Source: Bacteroidales bacterium
Lineage (GTDB): Bacteria; Bacteroidota; Bacteroidia; Bacteroidales; P3
Assembly: GCA_031257915.1 (NCBI GenBank)
Contig: JAIRNR010000007.1
Coordinates: forward strand, 62,001 to 126,000
Direction of reading: 5' to 3'
Length of the DNA: 64,000 nucleotides
The position numbers and the translations under genes are program-made. Shown one piece after another: positions 10,399 through 19,078 of the stretch. Positions within the stretch are counted from its first letter, which is position 1; each line of letters opens with the position of its first letter. Below the pieces are notes generated by a model. That model did no database searches, was not told the origin of the DNA, and saw nothing but the letters and a program-made list of their open reading frames with translations.

Positions 10399-10419
10399 CT
10401 TAATATATGCCTAAGAATT

Positions 10420-11268
10420 ATGAGCAGTGCCAAACTCGTTAATATTTTTTATCACACAGTGTCGGATGATAATATTGCACTGCCTCATATAACCCCGCTT
10501 TATAAACCTAAAACATTAAAACAGCTTATTTCGGATTTGGACTATATGTTGAAACACTTTTCACCTGTTTCGGCATACGAGGTATTGCAGCATCAGAGGG
10601 GCGAGAAAACGTTTAACAAACCGTCTTTTCATCTTTCTTTTGATGATGGTTTAAGCGAAATTTATTATTGTGTGATGCCTGTTCTCTTGAATAAAGGGAT
10701 TCCTGCAACTATATTTGTAAACAGTAAATTTGTGGACAATAAAGATTTATTTTACCGTTATAAAGCCGCACTTTTGTCGTCCGCATTTAAAGAAGCACTG
10801 TCCGTTCAGTATTCGGAAAAGGAACGCTTAGATGAAATTGCAAGAAAAACAAATATTGATTTTGGAAATTTTTTGCATACGCGCCAACCATATCTGACAA
10901 CGGAGCAAATAAAGGAGATGCAAAATAAAGGATTTACTGTCGGCGGACATAGTGCGGCACACCCGAATTATGCGCAAATTTCGCTTGATGAACAGATAAG
11001 ACAAACAGTGGAAAGTTGCAATTATGTGAAGGAAAATTTTAACGAAACAAAATCATTTTTTGCTTTTCCGTTTTCGGAACATGGCGCAAGTCAGGCTTTC
11101 TTTGACAAAATTTATAATGATGTTGATTTAACATTCGGCATTTCCGCATTATCAACTGCGCAAAGCGGACGGCACCTTGGTAGAATAAATATGGAACATT
11201 GCGGTAAAAATGCGCGAATATCCATACTTCGCGCCCGCGCAGTAAAATTTATTAAGCAATTTATTTAG
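10420..11268 (+). CDS. Polysaccharide deacetylase family protein
   Basis: FHLSFDDGLSEIY NodB motif; GFTVGGHSAAHPNYA; FAFPFSEHG. The tracked TTG start at 10396 overlaps the promoter, so ATG 10420 is preferred. Confidence 0.82.
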   Translation: MSSAKLVNIFYHTVSDDNIALPHITPLYKPKTLKQLISDLDYMLKHFSPVSAYEVLQHQRGEKTFNKPSFHLSFDDGLSEIYYCVMPVLLNKGIPATIFVNSKFVDNKDLFYRYKAALLSSAFKEALSVQYSEKERLDEIARKTNIDFGNFLHTRQPYLTTEQIKEMQNKGFTVGGHSAAHPNYAQISLDEQIRQTVESCNYVKENFNETKSFFAFPFSEHGASQAFFDKIYNDVDLTFGISALSTAQSGRHLGRINMEHCGKNARISILRARAVKFIKQFI

Positions 11269-12166
11269 AATTGAACAACCTGTGCATAAAGTTACTTTTC
11301 ACAGCAGTATAGTACTCTTCATTTGCGCCGACACTTTGATAAAAACGGGCAACATTTGGAGCCGATGAGCCTTCAAAGTCCAGCACTAACGGAGTTTGGG
11401 CGTGTCTTTTAATCCATTCATTCAATAAAAAACTCATTGCACCTTTTTCTTTAGCCTCTTGTGAAGACACAGGCACGATATAGTATGCGCGATTGTTCCA
11501 AAGCATAAAAATTGCACAGGCAACAGTTTCACCGGTATCGTTCTTGACACTTACGATTTCTGCTTTCGCATTTTTCTCTACTGCGTCAAAAAGATTCAAA
11601 AAAACGGGCATCATTTTTTTTATCGGACGATTTTCGGCGTATTGTTCTGTAAACGTTTGCCATGTTTTAATATCAATGTTTTCGTTATAACTCAGTGAAA
11701 ATGCTTCGGCTCTTTTTATGTTCCGCTTAAAATTTTTATGAAATCGGCTTTTTATTTTTTCGTATTCGGCAGATAGATTTAAAGTATAATTCAGATAGAT
11801 ATTTACTTCGCCGAATATCTTATTTTTTTCTGAAAAATTATTTCCCGAATTTAGTTGTACAATATAAAAACGTTGCGGAATAGCGGATAAAAAATCCTGC
11901 AATAATTCTCCTGTTATTTCTCTGCAACTAAAAAGCCCCAACTGCTGGCAAAAAGGCGGTTGAAAACTGTACGGAATACCGAATTTGCGTTTAAAGGGAA
12001 GCGGCATAACGTAACGGTAATCGTCAAGAATGAGTAAATTCCAGGCACTGTTTACAGCATTGAGATACCATGACATTGCATAGACCGTACCGAAAGACGA
12101 CTGCTCAATGCAGCGGTCGTAAGCAGCAAAATCAATTTCGTTATGAGGGACAAATTTTATATACAT
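11261..12166 (-). CDS. FemAB/GNAT-like aminoacyl- or acyltransferase
   Basis: 301 aa; HKNFKRNIKRAEAFSL, NRAYYIVPVSSQEAKEKGAMSFLLNEWIKRHAQTPLVLDFEGS typical of FemAB-like GNAT folds in exopolysaccharide loci. Confidence 0.65.
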   Translation of the reverse strand: MYIKFVPHNEIDFAAYDRCIEQSSFGTVYAMSWYLNAVNSAWNLLILDDYRYVMPLPFKRKFGIPYSFQPPFCQQLGLFSCREITGELLQDFLSAIPQRFYIVQLNSGNNFSEKNKIFGEVNIYLNYTLNLSAEYEKIKSRFHKNFKRNIKRAEAFSLSYNENIDIKTWQTFTEQYAENRPIKKMMPVFLNLFDAVEKNAKAEIVSVKNDTGETVACAIFMLWNNRAYYIVPVSSQEAKEKGAMSFLLNEWIKRHAQTPLVLDFEGSSAPNVARFYQSVGANEEYYTAVKSNFMHRLFNSK

Positions 12167-12168
12167 TA

Positions 12169-12681
12169 TTATAAAGAGATGTCTTTCTGTTCTGTTTTTT
12201 CACCTCTTTCGTTCACATAACCTTTTTGCACAGCGGGATTTCCCACAACAAGAGCATAGTCGGGAACATCTTTTGTTACAACTGCACCCGCACCTACAAA
12301 GGCATATTTGCCGACATGATTTCCGCAAACAATAGTCGCATTTGCGCCGATAGTCGCACCTTTGCCGATTTTTGTTTTTTTAAACTCGTTTTTGCGCTCT
12401 ACTATACTGCGCGGATTTATTACGTTTGTAAAAACACACGATGGAGCAAGGAAAACATCGTCTTCACACTCAACACCGCCATAAAGCGAAACATTATTCT
12501 GTATTTTTACGTTATTACCGATTTTTACGTGGTCGCCAATAAAGACGTTCTGCCCAATATTGCAGTTTTTGCCGATAACAGCCCCCGGCATAATATGGGT
12601 AAAATGCCAAATGCGAGTGCCGTCGCCTATTTGCGCACCTTCATCTATAATTGCAGTTGAATGAATTTTAATGTTTTGCAT
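12169..12681 (-). CDS. Left-handed beta-helix acyltransferase (WbpD-like)
   Basis: Hexapeptide repeats: [60 protein letters not shown]. Confidence 0.85.
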   Translation of the reverse strand: MQNIKIHSTAIIDEGAQIGDGTRIWHFTHIMPGAVIGKNCNIGQNVFIGDHVKIGNNVKIQNNVSLYGGVECEDDVFLAPSCVFTNVINPRSIVERKNEFKKTKIGKGATIGANATIVCGNHVGKYAFVGAGAVVTKDVPDYALVVGNPAVQKGYVNERGEKTEQKDISL

Positions 12682-12684
12682 AAT

Positions 12685-13887
12685 CTACAATTCCAAATCT
12701 CCATTTATTTCTTCTTCCCACTTTAAGCCGTTTTTGTTCAGTTCGTCCATAAACGGATCGGGATTAAATTCTTCTACGTTAAATACGCCTGCACCCGACC
12801 AGATTCCGCTGCAAATCATCATTGCACCAATCATTGCCGGAACGCCTGTTGTGTAACTTACTCCCTGCGTGCCTGTTTCCTTAAACGCTACTTCGTGCGA
12901 GCAGTTATTGAAAATATAGTATGTTTTTTCATGTCCGTCTTTTTTACCTTTTATACGGCAACCGATAGATGTCCAGCCTTTGTAATTTTCACCCAAATCG
13001 CCGGGATTTGGCAGAACTGCCTTTAAAAACCGTATCGGTACGATTTCATGTCCCTCATACATTACCGGCTCAATGCCCGCCATTCCGATATTTTGAATTA
13101 CGCGCAAATGCGTTAAATATTCCTGTCCGAAAGTCATCCAAAAACGTGCGCGTTTTATTGTTGGGAAATTTTTTACCAGCGATTCTAATTCCTCGTGATA
13201 AATCAAGTATGATTCTTTTGCACCGATACGCGGATAGTTTAACGGCTTGTGAATTTCATGCGGTTCTGTCTCAATCCATTTGCCGTTTTCGTAATATTTT
13301 CCTTTTTGGGTTATTTCGCGAATATTTATTTCGGGATTGAAATTTGTTGCAAATGCTTTGCCGTGGTCGCCTGCATTGCAATCAACAATATCTAAGTATT
13401 CAATTTCGTCAAAATGATGTTTTGCAGCGTAGGCGGTAAATACGCTTGTAACACCGGGATCAAAGCCGCAGCCAAGAAGTGCGGTAAGTCCTTTTTCTTT
13501 AAATTTATCCTGATATGCCCACTGCCAGCCGTATTGGTATTTTGCCTCGTCGAGCGGCTCGTAATTGGCTGTATCCATGTAATTTACACCTGCTTCAAGA
13601 CAGGCGTCCATAATATGTAAATCCTGATAGGGCAGGGCTACATTTATTACAAGAAACGGTTTGTGCTTTTGCAAAAGTGCTGTGAGTTCAGGCACATTGT
13701 CGGCATCTACTTTTTCGGTTTCTATTTTAAAGTCCGTTTTTTTTCTTACTGTTTCGGCAATGTAGTCGCATTTTGATTTTGTACGGGATGCAATTACAAG
13801 TTCGGAAAAAATTTCAGGGTGTTCGGCAATTTTATGAGCAACAACGGTACCCACGCCCCCTGCGCCAATCATTATTATTTTTTTCAT
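12685..13887 (-). CDS. Saccharopine dehydrogenase family protein (carboxynorspermidine synthase-like)
   Basis: MIGAGGVGTVVAHKIA; LLGCGFDPGVTSVFTAYAAKH; YMDTANYEP. Confidence 0.85.
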   Translation of the reverse strand: MKKIIMIGAGGVGTVVAHKIAEHPEIFSELVIASRTKSKCDYIAETVRKKTDFKIETEKVDADNVPELTALLQKHKPFLVINVALPYQDLHIMDACLEAGVNYMDTANYEPLDEAKYQYGWQWAYQDKFKEKGLTALLGCGFDPGVTSVFTAYAAKHHFDEIEYLDIVDCNAGDHGKAFATNFNPEINIREITQKGKYYENGKWIETEPHEIHKPLNYPRIGAKESYLIYHEELESLVKNFPTIKRARFWMTFGQEYLTHLRVIQNIGMAGIEPVMYEGHEIVPIRFLKAVLPNPGDLGENYKGWTSIGCRIKGKKDGHEKTYYIFNNCSHEVAFKETGTQGVSYTTGVPAMIGAMMICSGIWSGAGVFNVEEFNPDPFMDELNKNGLKWEEEINGDLEL

Positions 13888-13925
13888 ACGATCACTGTTT
13901 GTTCACGGAAAGTTTCGCAAATTTA

Positions 13926-13964
13926 ACAAAAAAAGCGAAACAACTCTTTATGGTTATTTCGCTT
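13926..13964 (-). terminator. Rho-independent-type terminator downstream of tRNA-Phe
   Basis: AAGCGAAA/TTTCGCTT stem (13933-13940 with 13957-13964) followed on the minus strand by a T tract. Confidence 0.6.
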
Positions 13965-13982
13965 CATGATTATTTCGCTTCG

Positions 13983-14055
13983 TGGCGCAAGTTGGAATCG
14001 AACCAACGACACAAGGATTTTCAGTCCTTTGCTCTACCAACTGAGCTACCGCGCC
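13983..14055 (-). tRNA. tRNA-Phe (anticodon GAA)
   Basis: Reverse complement GGCGCGGTAGCTCAGTTGGTAGAGCAAAGGACTGAAAATCCTTGTGTCGTTGGTTCGATTCCAACTTGCGCCA folds as a 73-nt cloverleaf; CCA not encoded. Confidence 0.95.
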
Positions 14056-14103
14056 ATTTCCGTTTATAAAAGGGTTGCAAAGTTACAATTTTTTTTTGTA
14101 AAA

Positions 14104-15102
14104 TCAAAATGACGGACACGGAACAGATGTTATTCGTCCCCGCTTTTGAGCGGATTTACACGGCAGTTTAAACAGTAGCGACACTTCGTGCGCTCCGCCG
14201 CCACCTTTAAGGCGAGAAACAGTTGCATCGTAACTGTATGCTATTTGAATAAAATTATGTGTAAATCCAATCATACCGACAACGGCATCAATATTATTGA
14301 AACTGTGCCGCAGCCACGCACCGATAACGATGGGACGGTACGTAAAATACAAGCCGTAACTAAGTTCTTCCGTTTTGTCCTGCATCGTAAACAGAATATT
14401 CGGCGACAGACTCATTTCATCTTCACTGCGCTTACGATTGTAAGTTTTGGTGAAGTATATAACTCCGCCCGCCTGTATTGATACTTTTATCGGCATACGT
14501 TGAACACCTACAAATGCTTCATTAGGGCGGCCTATATGGTCAACCGAGGCACCGACGTAAAAATTTTCACCATAAAAAAGCGCACCGGCTGCAAAATCGG
14601 CAAAATGTTTATTGTGCAGAGTATTTACCATACTCTCTTCTGTTTGGCGGACTATGCCAAGCTGCGGGTCAAACTGGTCGGCAAATGTAAGATTGCGCCA
14701 GTCGGCACGGCGATTTACGTATGCAGCAGAGGCGGCAAGACGGATATATGTTTTTTGTCCGACTTTAAAACGATAGGAATACGTTACGCCTGCTTTTATA
14801 TTTACATATACGCCTCCGCCCTGCACATCGGCAAGTACCATTGCTCCAAGTCCGCCATGAATAGCATTTATATGCTGGTCGTAATAAATACTCGCCAACG
14901 AAAACCCTCCGGAAAAATTTGGCCACTGATTTCGGTAAGAAATTCCTATATTTGGACATTCTCTTATTCCTGCGAAAGCCGGATTAAGGTAAAGAGGATT
15001 TGAAAATTGTTGGGAATAATGCATATCCTGTGCTGATAAACTATTGATAAACAGTAGTATAGCACTCATTATAGCAGTAAAATTGTGTATATTTATTTTC
15101 AT
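14104..15102 (-). CDS. PorP/SprF family T9SS membrane protein
   Basis: SAQDMHYSQQFSNPLYLNPAFAGIRECPNIGISYRNQWP and C-terminal HEVSLLFKLPC. Confidence 0.88.
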   Translation of the reverse strand: MKINIHNFTAIMSAILLFINSLSAQDMHYSQQFSNPLYLNPAFAGIRECPNIGISYRNQWPNFSGGFSLASIYYDQHINAIHGGLGAMVLADVQGGGVYVNIKAGVTYSYRFKVGQKTYIRLAASAAYVNRRADWRNLTFADQFDPQLGIVRQTEESMVNTLHNKHFADFAAGALFYGENFYVGASVDHIGRPNEAFVGVQRMPIKVSIQAGGVIYFTKTYNRKRSEDEMSLSPNILFTMQDKTEELSYGLYFTYRPIVIGAWLRHSFNNIDAVVGMIGFTHNFIQIAYSYDATVSRLKGGGGAHEVSLLFKLPCKSAQKRGRITSVPCPSF

Positions 15103-15142
15103 CCCCGATGTTAACTAACTTGCAAATATCAATAAAATAATT

Positions 15143-15150
15143 TAATTTCG
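15143..15150 (+). promoter_or_regulatory. -7 box variant TAATTTCG for porV
   Basis: 6 nt upstream of the porV ATG (15157). Confidence 0.45.
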
Positions 15151-15156
15151 CAAATT

Positions 15157-16455
15157 ATGAGAGTTAAATCATCTAAAAATTGTGCCTCAATGTTGAGAAT
15201 TATTGTTATTCTGCTTTTAATTGCAGATTTCTCAGGCAGCAGGCTTTATGCTCAAAAAGATCCGGTAAATGTAGATGACCCCATGAGTACAATGAATGGA
15301 ATTATTACCGGCAATAACGTTATAACCACAGCCGTTCCGTTTTTAATTGTCTCGCCTGACTCCCGTTCGGGAGGCATGGGTGATATTGGTGTGAGTACAT
15401 CTCCGGATGCATATTCTCAACACTGGAATGCGGCAAAATATCCGTTTCTTGACAAGAAAGCGACTGTTTCCCTCACTTACAGTCCATGGTTATTGAATCT
15501 TGTCCCCGATATGTCGCTTGCTTATTTAACAGGTGCGTATAAAATCACCGATGTTGATGTTGTCTCGGCTTCTCTGCTTTATTTTTCCATGGGCGAAGTA
15601 AATTTTCGCAGCAGTGCAGATGCTACGGAGGTTCCCTATTATCCGAATGAATTTGCTATTGATGCCGCATATTCGAGAAAACTTACAGACGCATTTTCAC
15701 TTGCTGTAACAGGGCGTTTTGTCTATTCAAACCTTACGCTCGGACAAACGGTAGGTGGTATTGAAACAAAGGCGGCTCTTGCGGGTGCAGTGGATGTAGG
15801 TCTTTTTTACACGAAAGATATTACCCTTAAAAATAATATGAACAGCAGGGTAAATTTCGGTTTTGCTCTCACGAATATTGGTTCAAAAATGAGTTACACG
15901 CAGAATGCGTCTTCCGAAGAAAAAGATTTTTTACCTGCCGTACTTCGTGCAGGTGTAACTTATGGTGTTGAATTAGATGACTATAATTCACTATCCTTAT
16001 CATTTGAATTTAATAAACTTCTTGTGCCCACCCCTTCAGTGGACACAAACGGTGAGATTGTTTACGGAATGAATCCTAATGTTTCTTCCATTATGGGTAT
16101 TATTCAGTCATTTTATGATGCTCCGGGTATAACAGTTAAAGATTCTAAAAAATGGGGGACATCGGGGGCAAAGTTTATTGAGGAAATGCAGGAGTTTCAA
16201 TGGTCACTCGGTGCGGAATACTGGTATAATAAACTTCTTGCTATTCGCGCCGGATATTTTCATGAGAGCAAACATAAAGGCGCACGTCAATATCTTACAC
16301 TCGGCGCGGGGCTTCGCTATAATATTTTCGGCATAGACTTTTCGTATTTAATTCCTGTTTCGTCCGTAACAAACAGTAATCCGTTAAAAAACACTTTACG
16401 TGTTTCGATTCTGTTTAATTTTAACGCGCAGGGTAGCAACAGAAACCCATTGTAA
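15157..16455 (+). CDS. porV: T9SS outer-membrane protein PorV
   Basis: [54 protein letters not shown] is characteristic of PorV/LptO. Confidence 0.9.
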   Translation: MRVKSSKNCASMLRIIVILLLIADFSGSRLYAQKDPVNVDDPMSTMNGIITGNNVITTAVPFLIVSPDSRSGGMGDIGVSTSPDAYSQHWNAAKYPFLDKKATVSLTYSPWLLNLVPDMSLAYLTGAYKITDVDVVSASLLYFSMGEVNFRSSADATEVPYYPNEFAIDAAYSRKLTDAFSLAVTGRFVYSNLTLGQTVGGIETKAALAGAVDVGLFYTKDITLKNNMNSRVNFGFALTNIGSKMSYTQNASSEEKDFLPAVLRAGVTYGVELDDYNSLSLSFEFNKLLVPTPSVDTNGEIVYGMNPNVSSIMGIIQSFYDAPGITVKDSKKWGTSGAKFIEEMQEFQWSLGAEYWYNKLLAIRAGYFHESKHKGARQYLTLGAGLRYNIFGIDFSYLIPVSSVTNSNPLKNTLRVSILFNFNAQGSNRNPL

Positions 16456-16457
16456 TA

Positions 16458-16958
16458 ATGCCCGACAGTCGCTTTAGAACAGGCTACGGCTACGACGCTC
16501 ATAAACTTGTAAGTGGGCGAACTCTTGTGCTTGGCGGAGTTGTTATTCCTTATGAAAAAGGACTTCTCGGACATTCGGACGCAGATGTTTTAATTCACGC
16601 CGTCTGCGATTCTTTGCTCGGTGCTGCCGCACTTGGCGATATTGGCAAGCACTTTCCCGATACATCCGACGAATTTGCGGGAATTGACAGTATGGTTTTA
16701 CTTGGCAAAGTAGTGGAACTTCTGCGTTCTCACGGTTATGAAACAGGTAATATTGATGTTACTTTGCGGATTCAAAAGCCTAAAATTGCACCGTATATTG
16801 AGAGTATGCGTGCGCGGATAGCCGCTGTAATGAATATTGCGATTGACAGAATATCCGTAAAGGCGACTACTACTGAGGAAATGGGCTTTGAAGGGCGCGG
16901 CGAGGGTGTTTCTGCGAGTGCCGTTGCGTTGATTTATCCGAATATTTTCAGTTCGTAG
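16458..16958 (+). CDS. ispF: 2-C-methyl-D-erythritol 2,4-cyclodiphosphate synthase
   Basis: [70 protein letters not shown]. Confidence 0.96.
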   Translation: MPDSRFRTGYGYDAHKLVSGRTLVLGGVVIPYEKGLLGHSDADVLIHAVCDSLLGAAALGDIGKHFPDTSDEFAGIDSMVLLGKVVELLRSHGYETGNIDVTLRIQKPKIAPYIESMRARIAAVMNIAIDRISVKATTTEEMGFEGRGEGVSASAVALIYPNIFSS

Positions 16959-18031
16959 TTAGTGCTTCTGCCGCCTGCTTCACTTTGTGTTAGAATACCT
17001 TTGCCTATCAGGTCTTTAATATCGCGCAGAGCTGTATCGGATGACGTTTTTGTGATTTTTGCCCATTTTTGCGAGGTGAGGTTGCCGAAAAGACCGTCAA
17101 ATAAGCGGTTTATTATAATTCTTTGTCTTTCATTTATTTGTGTGTCTTTATGCCTTTCCCAAAAATCTGCTTTAAGTAAAATATTTTGCAAACTTCTTTC
17201 GGTTTCGAGCAAAGCGTTTTTCAAACAGTTAAGAAACCACGACAGCCAAAGTGTGATATTCTTTTCTCTGTGCTGTACCTCTTTCAATATCTCGTAATAT
17301 CGTTTTTTCTCGGTATGAATCTGGTTTGACAGAGAGTAAAATCTTTCAGGACAGTTTTCGCTGCGAGCAAGCAACATATCCGAAATAGCACGGGCAATTC
17401 GTCCGTTTCCGTCGTCAAAAGGATGGATTATTACAAACCATAAATGAGCGATTGCGGCTTTTAAAACGTTGTCAAGTCCGTCTTTATTAAGCCATTGCAG
17501 AAATTTATCCATCTCATTCTTAACATCTTTTGCAGGAATTGCTTCATAATGTACTTTTTCCTTGCCAATTGCACCCGAAACAACTTGCATTTCACCGCCT
17601 CGGTATTTAGCGACTTCAATTTTATACGGTCCGCTGTATCCTGTTGGAAACAATGCTGCATGCCAACCGAAAAGGCGTTTGTCGTCAAGCGGTTTCCGAT
17701 AATTTTGTGTTGCGTCGAGCATCATTTCCACAACACCGTCCACGTTGCGGGCAGATGGCACAAGTCCGGCCATATTTATACCCAAATGTCGGGCAATAGA
17801 AGAACGAACCTGTTCATAATTTAGCCTTTCTCCCTCAATTTCAGATGATTTAAGTATATCAAGCGTAAGCGTTTCAAGTGTTTTTTCCTCTTTTGAGTTG
17901 AAACCGAGTAACTGAATTTTACCTGTAAGTTTGCCCTGAACAAGTTTTACTTCACCGAATAAAGCGTTGATCTTAAATTCGTCCCAAACAAAATCAGTCC
18001 AATTTCCGTATTGATAGATGTATTTTGCCAT
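16934..18031 (-). CDS. Fic/DOC family protein with DUF4172-like N-terminus and C-terminal HTH-like segment
   Basis: [16 protein letters not shown] Fic motif; SSEIEGE inhibitory-type motif; C-terminal [33 protein letters not shown] resembles a winged HTH. Confidence 0.9.
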   Translation of the reverse strand: MAKYIYQYGNWTDFVWDEFKINALFGEVKLVQGKLTGKIQLLGFNSKEEKTLETLTLDILKSSEIEGERLNYEQVRSSIARHLGINMAGLVPSARNVDGVVEMMLDATQNYRKPLDDKRLFGWHAALFPTGYSGPYKIEVAKYRGGEMQVVSGAIGKEKVHYEAIPAKDVKNEMDKFLQWLNKDGLDNVLKAAIAHLWFVIIHPFDDGNGRIARAISDMLLARSENCPERFYSLSNQIHTEKKRYYEILKEVQHREKNITLWLSWFLNCLKNALLETERSLQNILLKADFWERHKDTQINERQRIIINRLFDGLFGNLTSQKWAKITKTSSDTALRDIKDLIGKGILTQSEAGGRSTNYELKIFG

Positions 18032-18060
18032 ATTTTAAAATATTTTGCGGCGAATATACG

Positions 18061-18122
18061 AATTATTTACCGCATTTTTGCGGTGAATAGATAAATTATT
18101 TACCGCATTTTTGCGGTGAATA
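18061..18122. repeat. Two 29-bp direct copies of a palindromic element upstream of fic
   Basis: AATTATTTACCGCATTTTTGCGGTGAATA at 18061-18089 and 18094-18122; each contains ACCGCA/TGCGGT; partial third copy TTTTGCGGCGAATA near 18042-18056. Confidence 0.9.
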
Positions 18123-18162
18123 ACATCTTTATTCTCCGCATCATCTAATAATAAATTGACTG

Positions 18163-18939
18163 TCAGCTCTTTTTCACTAAGTAGATAATCTCTGAGCGCA
18201 GGGCATATTTAGAAATTTCATCGGAAGATAAATGTGTAACGTAGTCGTTTTCCTCTACCGTAAATCCTGCCGAACGCAGGCGGTCGGCAAAGTCTTTGCC
18301 GTATTCCCGCACATGGTCGTACTGTCCAAAGGCAGCATAACGTTTTTCGGGTGTGTCAATAGTTGGATCCTCCCACGTAGCAGCCCTGTCCGGATTTACA
18401 GGGTGCATCATTATTCCCCATCCGCCTTTGCGCATTACCCGATACATTTCTTTCATAGCCGCAACATCTTCCCAGACATGCTCCAAAAGATGATTACAAA
18501 AAATAACGTCAAATTCATTTTCACCGAAAGGAATATTGCGAATATCCATCTTTACTTTTGCGAGCGGACTTTCAAGGTCGGCAGTAACGTAATTTGCTGC
18601 AAAATCCCCCTTAAATAACTTCTCAAAATGCCGCATAAGGCAGACCTCAGGCGCGATATGCAACAGGCGCGGGCGAGCAGTAAAAAAATCTGTCTCCCGC
18701 TTCAGGTAAAGGTACATTAAGCGGTGACGTTCAAGCGATAAGCAGTGCGGACAAAGAGCGTTTCCCCGCGAAACGGAATACCCGTAAGGTAAAAATTTTC
18801 TGTAATGGTGACCACATACCGGACATTCGACTTTTCTGCCGCAGTAAAAAATTCCGATTAAAGGTACAAGCCATGAGGCAAAACGCTGTATTACGGAACG
18901 TGGTATTTTATTTAAGACAAAACGTATAATTTTCTTCAT
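18163..18939 (-). CDS. Class I SAM-dependent methyltransferase with N-terminal zinc-ribbon-like Cys motifs
   Basis: CPVCGHHY...CPHC; DVIFCNHLLEHVWEDVAAMKEMYRVMRKGGWGIMMHPV. Confidence 0.82.
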   Translation of the reverse strand: MKKIIRFVLNKIPRSVIQRFASWLVPLIGIFYCGRKVECPVCGHHYRKFLPYGYSVSRGNALCPHCLSLERHRLMYLYLKRETDFFTARPRLLHIAPEVCLMRHFEKLFKGDFAANYVTADLESPLAKVKMDIRNIPFGENEFDVIFCNHLLEHVWEDVAAMKEMYRVMRKGGWGIMMHPVNPDRAATWEDPTIDTPEKRYAAFGQYDHVREYGKDFADRLRSAGFTVEENDYVTHLSSDEISKYALRSEIIYLVKKS

Positions 18940-19078
18940 ATTATGCAGGTACAGTGTTTATTTGTATGCTTTTTGATATATTAGTGATTTAACCGATAAT
19001 TTGATGCCTGTTAATAATTGGTCGGTAAATCTAACAAATTTAATCAAAAATTTTATACCTTCGCACCTTCAAAAAAAT

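Noticed and set aside
12226-12660. 144-aa plus-strand ORF antisense to the hexapeptide acyltransferase
   Set aside because: Mirror frame of hexapeptide repeats; not a credible protein.
14500-15003. 167-aa plus-strand ORF antisense to the PorP/SprF-like gene
   Set aside because: Fully overlaps a recognisable family member; no independent support.
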